Shown piece after piece: positions 1 through 5,455 of a stretch of DNA of 6,732 nucleotides; positions within the stretch are counted from its first letter, which is position 1; each line of letters begins with the position of its first letter. The stretch comes from Akkermansiaceae bacterium UBA1518 (GTDB lineage Bacteria; Verrucomicrobiota; Verrucomicrobiia; Verrucomicrobiales; Akkermansiaceae), in contig DCQM01000198.1 in NCBI GenBank assembly GCA_002323895.1, positions 1 to 6,732 on the forward strand. Direction: 5' to 3'. The notes below the pieces were generated by a model. It saw nothing but the letters and a program-made list of their open reading frames with translations. It was not told the DNA's origin and did not search any database. A program made the position numbers and the translations under genes.

Positions 1-35
1 TGGAATGACCGAGTCCTTTTTTGTGGTTGAGTCAT
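1..35 (-). CDS. Possible start of a further minus-strand gene (partial)
   Basis: An ATG at 35 (minus) opens a frame reading MTQPQKRTRSF to the window edge. An AGGA Shine-Dalgarno-like element at 42-45 lies 6 nt upstream of it. The ATG is 37 nt downstream of the stop of the preceding minus-strand gene, a spacing typical of an operon. Only about 11 codons are visible, so no function can be given. It could be a third member of the carbohydrate-related operon or a chance start codon. Confidence 0.4.
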   Translation of the reverse strand, partial: MTQPQKRTRSF

Positions 36-72
36 GGCTATTCCTGTAGTTGCTAAAATCAATGACTTTCGA

Positions 73-2097
73 TTATCTTTTCGACCAACGCACGACGGCT
101 ACATCGTAAGCAGGGATCTGAATGGTGACCTGTGTGTTCTGTTGGCTACGTTTAGATTTCAAAGGCGTCTGGCTACGCATTTCTTCGCAGTGATTAAGAT
201 TGGAATCCAAATTGCTGATGTGTATCGTGCCTTCCCATGTTTCGCCTGAGTGGTTGGCGATGGCAACGGTGCGTGTATCTTTGGATTGTGTGCTACACCA
301 TTGTACAGGAAGACCTTCGATGGTGATTGGCTGGACAGCATCAATCACGGTGTCCAGTGCGCGAAGCGCAAAGTCAGCGAGTGAAGATTTTTCGCTGGCG
401 AACCAAGGGCTGAGACAAGTCACCACAACCCCTTTACCAAAAGTGTTTCTGACAATTAAAGGTGCACCATTCTGTGAGTTTTCTGCAAGCACCTCAGATT
501 GATTTTCATCAATTAGCTCAGACGGAAAATAAAGATAAGGCTCATTTGCATTCGCATCACCCTGCCAGTTCCAGGCGCGCCCTACACGAAGCTCCGGCTG
601 TATCGTCACGCCTGTGAGGGCTTCATATTCAGGTCGCGCGACTCCTGCCGCCCAGACTAAGGTGCCGCCTTGAGTCACGTATGCTTCGAGCGCAGTCTGC
701 ATCGCGTCTGTGACTTCAAGCGGCCCGCCTATCACAAGCACTTCGTACTGCGATATGACTTCGGACGAAACCTCGTCGGTCAGCACATCAATAATATCAC
801 CCCAACGACTATCGGCCATGGGACGATAAGGCGAGGTGTCCAGTTTTTCTTCTTTCGTGATGCGTTTCGCCTCCTTGCGATCCCGAAAACGACCAAAGGG
901 TACAGCCGCAGGTGCTCGGTATACGTGTGCATCTTCGGCTACATATTTTCGCTCCACGCTGGATAAGGCAAATGGACTGGAAGAGGGTTCATCGATTTCA
1001 TACGCGCCGAAAGGGAAGGGCTGCATAACAAAGGTGCTGCCTGGATAGGCGGCGGCGAAAAGTCCATCAATACTGTGATCACCGGGACGATAAGGAATGC
1101 GGGCATAATTCCAGGCTTCGTTTTGGGTTTGCCAATACGCCGGAGTAATCCAGCCGTGATCGCGCGGCAACATAATGGCTACAGGTCGATCCGGGGTCCC
1201 AGCATCCACACGCTTGCGAAAGTCACTGAACTCTTCGAGCGCATCCCCGAGACTACTCGGTTCATTTGCCTCTCGGTCATAATTGGGTGGGCGAATGGCC
1301 TCGATACCCATCAAGTCCGCTCCAGCAAAATAGCTTAAATAAAAATTGCGACGAAAATACGCGCCACCAAAGTCCATGTCCAATCCGGTAATAACGCCCC
1401 ACCACTGCGAATAGTCCACGCCCCATTTACAGCCGTACTGCCGTGCCGAACCACGCGCAAAGGCGATCCCCGTAGACAAGTCTTCAATATCGTCGTTGGT
1501 GCGTTCAATGATATTCATTTCCACGCCGACCTTGGCAAAAGGATGCATGGAGGAGGCGTATCCGGCACGTCCCCATAACTGCACACCCTTTTCCTTGGAG
1601 GATCGAGCCGCTTCATAGGCCTCATTCAGGCGCTTTTCAAAGAGAGCATAGGCTTCTTCATGCGTTTGCGGATCCTCGATCAACATACGGTAAGGAAAGG
1701 CTACTCCAGCACTATCCTCTTCCATGATAAATTGCCAAATTACTTTTTGGGCATCGCCATCGGCTCCTTCAATGTGACGATCCACTTCTTCCACCTGTGT
1801 GTAGATCTTATCCGGGAGGAGTGCAGGTTTTCCGGGGCGATTGATGAAACGCCGATCAAAAGACTCTGGATGCCCCATCATTTGCAGTGCCACGCCCCAG
1901 CCCTGCTTGCGGAGTGCACGCAGTTGCTCTGGACTAAAACCAGGATGCACTTCGATGAACTCGCAGATTTCTTTCTCGTGCAACCATTTGAGGGTTTCTG
2001 CATCGTTCTGACCAACCGAGACCATAATGTCTAAAGCCATCGCCGAGGACATGACCATGCAGACCTCGAAAAGAATGAACGATTTAAGATAGCGCAT
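73..2097 (-). CDS. Secreted glycoside-hydrolase-like protein (TIM-barrel-like plus GATase-like domain)
   Basis: This encodes a 674-aa protein with an N-terminal signal peptide (hydrophobic residues 6-21, likely cleavage after SSAMA). I chose the ATG at 2097 because AGGAG at 2103-2107 sits 5 nt upstream; a second in-frame ATG at 2115 directly abuts the upstream stop and lacks this spacing. Residues about 22-300 look like a TIM-barrel glycoside-hydrolase fold, with acidic clusters such as FIMEED (123-128), an aromatic stretch VDYSQWWG (227-234) and AGADLMGIEA (259-268). Residues about 430-565 resemble the GATase-like Rossmann domain that follows the barrel in GH42-type enzymes (YEVLVIGGP, then a helix and YVTQGGTLVWAAG). 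The C-terminal 85 residues look like a beta-sandwich. Substrate and catalytic residues cannot be assigned. It probably acts on a polysaccharide outside the cytoplasm, together with the CBM9-like protein encoded 18 nt upstream. The domain calls are by eye; an inactive or non-enzymatic relative is possible. Confidence 0.75.
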   Translation of the reverse strand: MRYLKSFILFEVCMVMSSAMALDIMVSVGQNDAETLKWLHEKEICEFIEVHPGFSPEQLRALRKQGWGVALQMMGHPESFDRRFINRPGKPALLPDKIYTQVEEVDRHIEGADGDAQKVIWQFIMEEDSAGVAFPYRMLIEDPQTHEEAYALFEKRLNEAYEAARSSKEKGVQLWGRAGYASSMHPFAKVGVEMNIIERTNDDIEDLSTGIAFARGSARQYGCKWGVDYSQWWGVITGLDMDFGGAYFRRNFYLSYFAGADLMGIEAIRPPNYDREANEPSSLGDALEEFSDFRKRVDAGTPDRPVAIMLPRDHGWITPAYWQTQNEAWNYARIPYRPGDHSIDGLFAAAYPGSTFVMQPFPFGAYEIDEPSSSPFALSSVERKYVAEDAHVYRAPAAVPFGRFRDRKEAKRITKEEKLDTSPYRPMADSRWGDIIDVLTDEVSSEVISQYEVLVIGGPLEVTDAMQTALEAYVTQGGTLVWAAGVARPEYEALTGVTIQPELRVGRAWNWQGDANANEPYLYFPSELIDENQSEVLAENSQNGAPLIVRNTFGKGVVVTCLSPWFASEKSSLADFALRALDTVIDAVQPITIEGLPVQWCSTQSKDTRTVAIANHSGETWEGTIHISNLDSNLNHCEEMRSQTPLKSKRSQQNTQVTIQIPAYDVAVVRWSKR

Positions 2098-2115
2098 GGA
2101 AACTCCTAATAACAT

Positions 2116-2901
2116 TTACTTCAGTACAAGCGTGCCGAAAATTTCGGGATTATGAAAACTTAGATTATCGCCCACAGGAGCCCAAGCGGCCCAATGCGGA
2201 TGCGAACTATCGTCCGCGCATTTGTAGAAATTTGCCCGCCACTCCTGACCTTTTGGATCACCTATCGAACCGCAATAGGCCTCAAACAAGGCGATGGGAA
2301 TCGCAAACGACAAGGTCCAAGTCGTTGGCTCCTGGATTTCCGGCCAAACCACTTCGGATAATGAATGTTGAATGCGTACCTGCTTACCCCACTCAGGCGA
2401 AACCATTTCAAATTTCTTGAATGGAGGAACACCCGGTTTACGATCCTTGCTCGGCAATTTGTTATGATCTTCAATATAGAACAATAACAAATTTCCGCCC
2501 GCGTTAAACTCGAAATTAAAATATCCCTTGTCCGCCTTAGGCTTCACAAAAATTTCCACACAAGAATCACGGGCTACCGGCTCTTGGTATTCAGTGCGCT
2601 TGGACAACACATAACAATCCTCCACGCGAAACATGCCAAAAATATGTGTTTCATCGTAGGTCAGCTTAGCTTGCACACGCGGGCGATGATCCGAGCTGAG
2701 CGGATGAAAGCGATTGATATTTAGAGTGGAAATCGAGGTCCAGGACTGGCTATCCCATTCTGCTTGCCAAGCAAATTTTTCAGCTCTTTGCTCAATGATA
2801 TATCGTGAGTCACTACCATCCGATTCCGTAGCGCATACGGAAAACGAAAAGAAACTTACTTGGATGCATAGGGCATACAGTGCAAAATGAATGATGCGCA
2901 T
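2116..2901 (-). CDS. Secreted carbohydrate-binding family 9-like (DOMON-type) protein
   Basis: This encodes a 261-aa protein with a signal peptide at residues 1-24 (hydrophobic core FALYALCIQVSFFSFSVCA, likely cleavage after VCA). The ATG at 2901 has GGAG 5 nt upstream (2907-2910); a longer frame upstream runs through a dispersed repeat and would bury the signal peptide. Residues about 40-261 match a CBM9-like domain: RDSCVEIFVKP (111-121), YFNFEFNAGGNLLLFY (127-142), TWTLSFAIPIALFE (194-207), WRANFYKCADDSSHPHWAAW (221-240) and the closing FHNPEIFGTLVL (249-260). CBM9-like domains bind sugars; many stand-alone secreted copies occur beside polysaccharide-degrading enzymes in Verrucomicrobiota, Planctomycetota and Bacteroidota. 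It is the first gene of a two-gene unit: its stop codon directly precedes the long-frame ATG of the hydrolase-like gene. The ligand is unknown. Confidence 0.85.
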   Translation of the reverse strand: MRIIHFALYALCIQVSFFSFSVCATESDGSDSRYIIEQRAEKFAWQAEWDSQSWTSISTLNINRFHPLSSDHRPRVQAKLTYDETHIFGMFRVEDCYVLSKRTEYQEPVARDSCVEIFVKPKADKGYFNFEFNAGGNLLLFYIEDHNKLPSKDRKPGVPPFKKFEMVSPEWGKQVRIQHSLSEVVWPEIQEPTTWTLSFAIPIALFEAYCGSIGDPKGQEWRANFYKCADDSSHPHWAAWAPVGDNLSFHNPEIFGTLVLK

Positions 2902-2948
2902 TGAAACTCCCCAGTGTTTGACTACTGGACTAAGTGTAATGAAATACC

Positions 2949-3019
2949 TACTGCTAGGAATTTGCTTTTGGAGGAAAGGTCGCGGAAACCCGGGTTTGGC
3001 GGAATACATGGGGGAGAAA
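2949..3019 (+). repeat. 71-bp dispersed direct repeat, copy A
   Basis: This stretch aligns without gaps to 6621-6691 in the same orientation. There are five mismatches, at 2955, 2972, 2974, 2991 and 2993. It lies in the upstream region of the CBM9-like gene, on the far side of the regulator-rhodopsin-blh cassette from copy B. Read on the plus strand it is open from an ATG at 2939 to a TGA just after the repeat, giving a 28-residue peptide that contains GICFWRKGRGN and LAEYMGEK. Confidence 0.9.
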
Positions 3020-3020
3020 T

Positions 3021-3034
3021 GGTGACCTGATCAG
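3021..3034 (+). repeat. 14-bp repeat GGTGACCTGATCAG, copy A'
   Basis: This 14-mer is identical to 6596-6609. Here it follows the 71-bp repeat; at the other site it precedes it. The flanking sequence after both copies is also loosely similar (tggaatt, then gcgagg), so the 14-mer may be the head of a larger degraded repeat unit. Confidence 0.75.
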
Positions 3035-3310
3035 CATTGGTTTTTCTGGAATTGATAGCGAGGTGATTCCATCTTTGACCCCGGTGCCCTGGGTGACTCG
3101 AGGCTGGAGTTGGAGAAGGTTCCGGGGAAGGAAGAGGTGCAGATCCTGTTCATTGACCCCTTTTTTGACAGGAGATCGACTTCTCCGCCAGCCTAGGAAC
3201 AGATAACTCATTCCATTTAGAAAACGCAGAACTACGCAGTAAGGGGAATCTTAGGCTTGAGGTGTGTGTTCAGCGAAGTAACCGACTCCCTTCCTCGCTT
3301 TGAAAAAAAT
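3035..3310. other. Intergenic region with possible coding remnant and TTGACCCC motifs
   Basis: No convincing gene lies here. A 45-codon open stretch on the plus strand (3059-3196) has protein-like composition (DPGALGDSRLELEKVPG, then EEVQILFIDPFFD). It has no start codon and no Shine-Dalgarno, so it could be a gene fragment. The octamer TTGACCCC occurs twice (3075-3082 and 3154-3161), once followed by six T. ACGCAG occurs twice 10 bp apart (3224-3229 and 3234-3239). Together with the adjacent repeats this looks like debris of mobile or repetitive elements. Confidence 0.4.
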
Positions 3311-4252
3311 TCATGTCACCGTGATCCCTTCCACGCGAACCAGATGTTGAAGAGCTTCTTCCATAGTCCGTCTTGCCTTCGCGGTGGTGCGGTGTAAGAA
3401 GGCGTGAAGAAGGGCGTCTTGGGGATTCCGGTCTTCGCATTCCATGGAATAACTTTCGAATGCGGTTAGGCTTTGCAAGAGACCGGCCAAGTGCTGAGGA
3501 CACTCGCACTCCACTGTCGTTGAAATTTCTGCAAGCTTGGCTAGTTGCTCCTGATTATATAAATGCGGAGCGATGGGGCCGGTATCAATTGGCACGACCG
3601 CTTCGGTTGCATTCAAGACACTCAACTGAACCAAACACTCCCGGCGTAATTGATCCCCCCCCACCGGTGCTTTGAAAAGGATAAGACCCGGAATCGCCCG
3701 GGCCAAAGCAGTCGCGGTTTTGGTCGATGCGAAATGATACACCACGATGCTTCTCTCCGCTCCGGTATGCTGAATCAATTGCCTGACCTCTGCCACTAAC
3801 TCTGGAAAGAGTGTCCCTAGTCCCACCACCATCAGATCTGTCTTAAGATCAGACTGCTCGCTCGCAAGAGAGCAGCTTCCGAAGTGCCCGATAATCTCCA
3901 GTTCCGGCACTCGCTCACTCGTGACCACTTCGCCCACTCCTGCCCCGACCGTAAGGACCCGGTTTCTTACTCCGGGAACAGGAGCGGCCATTTCATCGCC
4001 AATGAGACGCTCCCGGAGATCATCCAATTCCAGATTTGCGATCGAACTGATTGAGTTTCCTTTTTGGGTTAAACTACGCAGAAGGATGAAGCGCTCGATG
4101 TCCTGTTCGCGATAGAGCCTCCGATTGGTCTGAGTCCGAAAAGGTTCAACCGCCTGATAACGGGCCTCCCACATCCGGATTGTGGACTGGTTCAATCCAG
4201 TCCGTCTCGCCACGTCACTAATACCAAAGGTCTGCTCATTTTCGAGGTTCAC
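3311..4252 (-). CDS. MerR-family transcriptional regulator, divergent from rhodopsin operon
   Basis: This encodes about 313 aa from a GTG at 4252. A MerR winged helix occupies residues about 9-75: FGISDVARRTGLNQSTIRMWEARY is the helix-turn-helix (positions 9-31), followed by TNRRLYREQDIERF in the wing. Residues about 98-195 look Rossmann-like (LMVVGLGTLFPELVAEVRQL, then RSIVVYHFA), similar in arrangement to the cobalamin-binding part of LitR/CarH light-responsive regulators. However, I see no DxHxxG cobalamin motif. A C-terminal helical segment (251-310) includes CPQHLAGLLQSLTAFESYS. The frame stays open upstream to a TTG at 4342 and an ATG at 4306, but those would translate AT-rich DNA carrying the putative operators into a hydrophobic tail, so the shorter start is preferred. 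None of the starts has a clear Shine-Dalgarno. Divergent orientation suggests that it controls the rhodopsin genes and probably itself; the signal it senses is not known. Confidence 0.85.
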   Translation of the reverse strand: MNLENEQTFGISDVARRTGLNQSTIRMWEARYQAVEPFRTQTNRRLYREQDIERFILLRSLTQKGNSISSIANLELDDLRERLIGDEMAAPVPGVRNRVLTVGAGVGEVVTSERVPELEIIGHFGSCSLASEQSDLKTDLMVVGLGTLFPELVAEVRQLIQHTGAERSIVVYHFASTKTATALARAIPGLILFKAPVGGDQLRRECLVQLSVLNATEAVVPIDTGPIAPHLYNQEQLAKLAEISTTVECECPQHLAGLLQSLTAFESYSMECEDRNPQDALLHAFLHRTTAKARRTMEEALQHLVRVEGITVT

Positions 4253-4293
4253 GAGCGGATCATAAGTCGCAAACCCAAAATCTCTACAAAAAA

Positions 4294-4301
4294 TGCACAA
4301 A
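4294..4301 (+). promoter_or_regulatory. Third TGCACAAA half-site
   Basis: This is an exact copy of the left arm of the palindrome at 4336-4357, starting 42 bp (about four helical turns) upstream of it in the same orientation. It overlaps the proposed minus-strand start-site region of the regulator, so binding here could give autoregulation or DNA looping. Confidence 0.5.
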
Positions 4302-4335
4302 ATCATAAAAATTGGGATTAAGAGTCGATATTTTC

Positions 4336-4357
4336 TGCACAAATAAATTTTTGTGCA
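4336..4357. promoter_or_regulatory. Operator-like palindrome TGCACAAA-N6-TTTGTGCA
   Basis: This is a perfect 8-bp inverted repeat with a 6-bp spacer (taaatt), lying 2 bp upstream of the putative TATAGT -10 box, where the -35 region should be. The arm resembles the TTGTACA-type sites reported for LitR/CarA/CarH MerR-family regulators, with C in place of T. It is the best candidate binding site for the divergently encoded MerR protein. Its position suggests repression by occlusion, or MerR-type activation. Confidence 0.65.
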
Positions 4358-4371
4358 AATATAGTAATGAT

Positions 4372-4581
4372 ATGACTACACAAATTATTCAAAAGGGACG
4401 ATTCACTACCCTTTCCGGTTTTAAAGACGAGTCCGGAAAAAATGTTCTTCCTTCAGCCGGAAGACGGTCGGAACAGATGGCCTACCTTTCCCTTCTTTCC
4501 ACTGTCTTCAAAGTCCCTGCCTTAGCGGTGGCGGAACACTCAAGCCCGGACACCCCGGAAATAGAACGATCCGCAGCATAG
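4372..4581 (+). CDS. Possible small protein or leader ORF (69 aa)
   Basis: An ATG at 4372 opens a 69-codon frame (start MTTQIIQKGRF, end PEIERSAA) ending in TAG at 4579. I recognise no domain, signal peptide or membrane segment; there is one mildly hydrophobic patch (MAYLSLLSTVFKVPALAVAE). The ATG lies almost exactly where a transcript from the TATAGT box would begin, so translation could be leaderless. Codon choice looks like that of the neighbouring genes. It is in the same frame as the rhodopsin: after the TAG, 17 sense codons lead without another stop to the rhodopsin ATG. It may be a real small gene, a leader peptide or simply 5' untranslated sequence. Confidence 0.4.
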   Translation: MTTQIIQKGRFTTLSGFKDESGKNVLPSAGRRSEQMAYLSLLSTVFKVPALAVAEHSSPDTPEIERSAA

Positions 4582-4632
4582 GAGAGCCAAATTCCTCCCC
4601 TAAAATTTAACCAAACCCAAAACAACAGCAAA

Positions 4633-5385
4633 ATGAACCCTGATAATATCTTATTAGCATCCGCCGTCTCCGGTGGACTTGATGTCCAAGGCGTGACCCA
4701 GTATCTCTTCTGGATCGCCACAGTCGCAATGGCCTGTGGGACCGCCTTCTTCTGGCTCTCCAAAGATGACGTTCTTCCCAAATATCGGAGCACGCTCATT
4801 GTCTCGGGCTTGATTACCGGTGTGGCCGCCTTCCATTATTACCGAATGGCCGGGATCTATGCCGAAGGCGGTTTCCCGACAGAATATCGTTACATCGACT
4901 GGATTATTACGACTCCACTCATGTTGATTAAGTTCCCAATGCTTCTTGGCCTAGGATCCAGTGGTAAAAAGTGGCTGGCACAACTTGTCGCGCTCGACGT
5001 GGTCATGATTGTCACCGCCTACATTGCAGAGGTTTCTCCTCTCGCATCAGGCACTTGGTGGAGCTTCTTCCTCATTGCCTGTGCTGCCGAACTTGCCATC
5101 GTTTGGATTCTCTTTGCCGGCATGAAGGATGCCATTGCGAAGGCTGAAGCACCTATTGCCAAAGCTCTTCGTGGAATGCGTGGCTTCATCCTCTTTGGAT
5201 GGTTGATTTATCCAATTGGGTTCTTGCTTGCGCTCGCCGGACCTGACGGCGGGAGCATTCGTGAGATTTCATACAACATCGCTGATGTCATCAACAAGGT
5301 CGGCTTTGGACTCGTCGCCTACTATGGCGTCAAAACCATGAGTTCAGTTGCTTCCTCCGGGAAAGAGGTCACCACCGAAAGCTAA
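4633..5385 (+). CDS. Light-driven proton-pump-type rhodopsin, DTK motif (ESR-like)
   Basis: This encodes a 250-aa microbial rhodopsin with seven membrane segments, at roughly 21-43, 54-76, 85-104, 114-133, 142-163, 182-203 and 212-236. The retinal-binding lysine is K222 in YNIADVINKVGFG, with counter-ion D218. Helix C reads RYIDWIITTPLMLIK: R86, proton acceptor D89, T93, and K100 where proteorhodopsins have the donor Glu. M97 sits at the tuning position (GPR 105) and predicts green absorption. H68 corresponds to the His that pairs with the acceptor Asp in proteorhodopsin. From memory, helices C, F and G closely match Exiguobacterium sibiricum rhodopsin, including FPTE before helix C and VKTMSS at the C-terminus. 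The expected role is outward H+ pumping across the inner membrane. By hand alignment, the helix E position that is Gly in xanthorhodopsin is F146, so a carotenoid antenna is not predicted. No Shine-Dalgarno precedes the ATG; the leader is A-rich. The downstream blh-type gene supplies retinal. Confidence 0.95.
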   Translation: MNPDNILLASAVSGGLDVQGVTQYLFWIATVAMACGTAFFWLSKDDVLPKYRSTLIVSGLITGVAAFHYYRMAGIYAEGGFPTEYRYIDWIITTPLMLIKFPMLLGLGSSGKKWLAQLVALDVVMIVTAYIAEVSPLASGTWWSFFLIACAAELAIVWILFAGMKDAIAKAEAPIAKALRGMRGFILFGWLIYPIGFLLALAGPDGGSIREISYNIADVINKVGFGLVAYYGVKTMSSVASSGKEVTTES

Positions 5386-5406
5386 TCGACCTTCCCTTCA
5401 AACCTC

Positions 5407-5450
5407 GGGGGAGTGTGGGCTAAACGGCGCACTCCCCCTTCACCTTTTTC
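5407..5450 (+). terminator. Terminator-like hairpin between rhodopsin and blh genes
   Basis: GGGGGAGTG (5407-5415) pairs perfectly with CACTCCCCC (5430-5438), and two more inner pairs (T-G wobble, G-C) are possible. A pyrimidine-rich tail with five consecutive T follows (5439-5450). It lies 21 nt after the rhodopsin stop and just before the blh-type ATG. It could cut transcription so that much more opsin than Blh is made, or protect the 3' end of the opsin mRNA. Confidence 0.7.
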
Positions 5451-5455
5451 CTATC

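Larger units (their letters stand above)
4253..4371. promoter_or_regulatory. Divergent regulatory region between merR-type gene and rhodopsin operon
   Basis: This is an AT-rich stretch, unlike the flanking coding DNA, between the preferred regulator start and the first plus-strand ATG. It carries three TGCACAAA octamers. TATAGT at 4360-4365 is a plausible plus-strand -10 box; transcription from it would start at about 4371-4373, right at the ATG of the small ORF. TATGAT on the minus strand (4302-4307) is a possible -10 for the regulator gene. No good -35 element matches either box, which would fit activator dependence or the unusual promoters on which MerR proteins act. Confidence 0.6.

Noticed and set aside
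1660..2034. 124-codon plus-strand frame opposite the hydrolase-like gene
   Set aside because: It is antisense to a gene with a signal peptide, a Shine-Dalgarno and domain-like sequence; no independent support.
2917..2934. Small hairpin CCAGT/ACTGG upstream of the CBM9-like gene
   Set aside because: The stem is only 5 bp with an 8-nt loop; it could be in the 5' leader but is not significant alone.
2954..3211. 85-codon minus-strand reading frame over the repeat and intergenic region
   Set aside because: It runs through the dispersed repeat, has no ribosome-binding site or recognisable domain, and looks like an open frame by chance.
4633..5385. Sodium- or chloride-pump or sensory rhodopsin
   Set aside because: The helix C motif is DTK, not NDQ or NTQ, and no transducer gene is adjacent; a blh-type gene beside it fits a proton pump.
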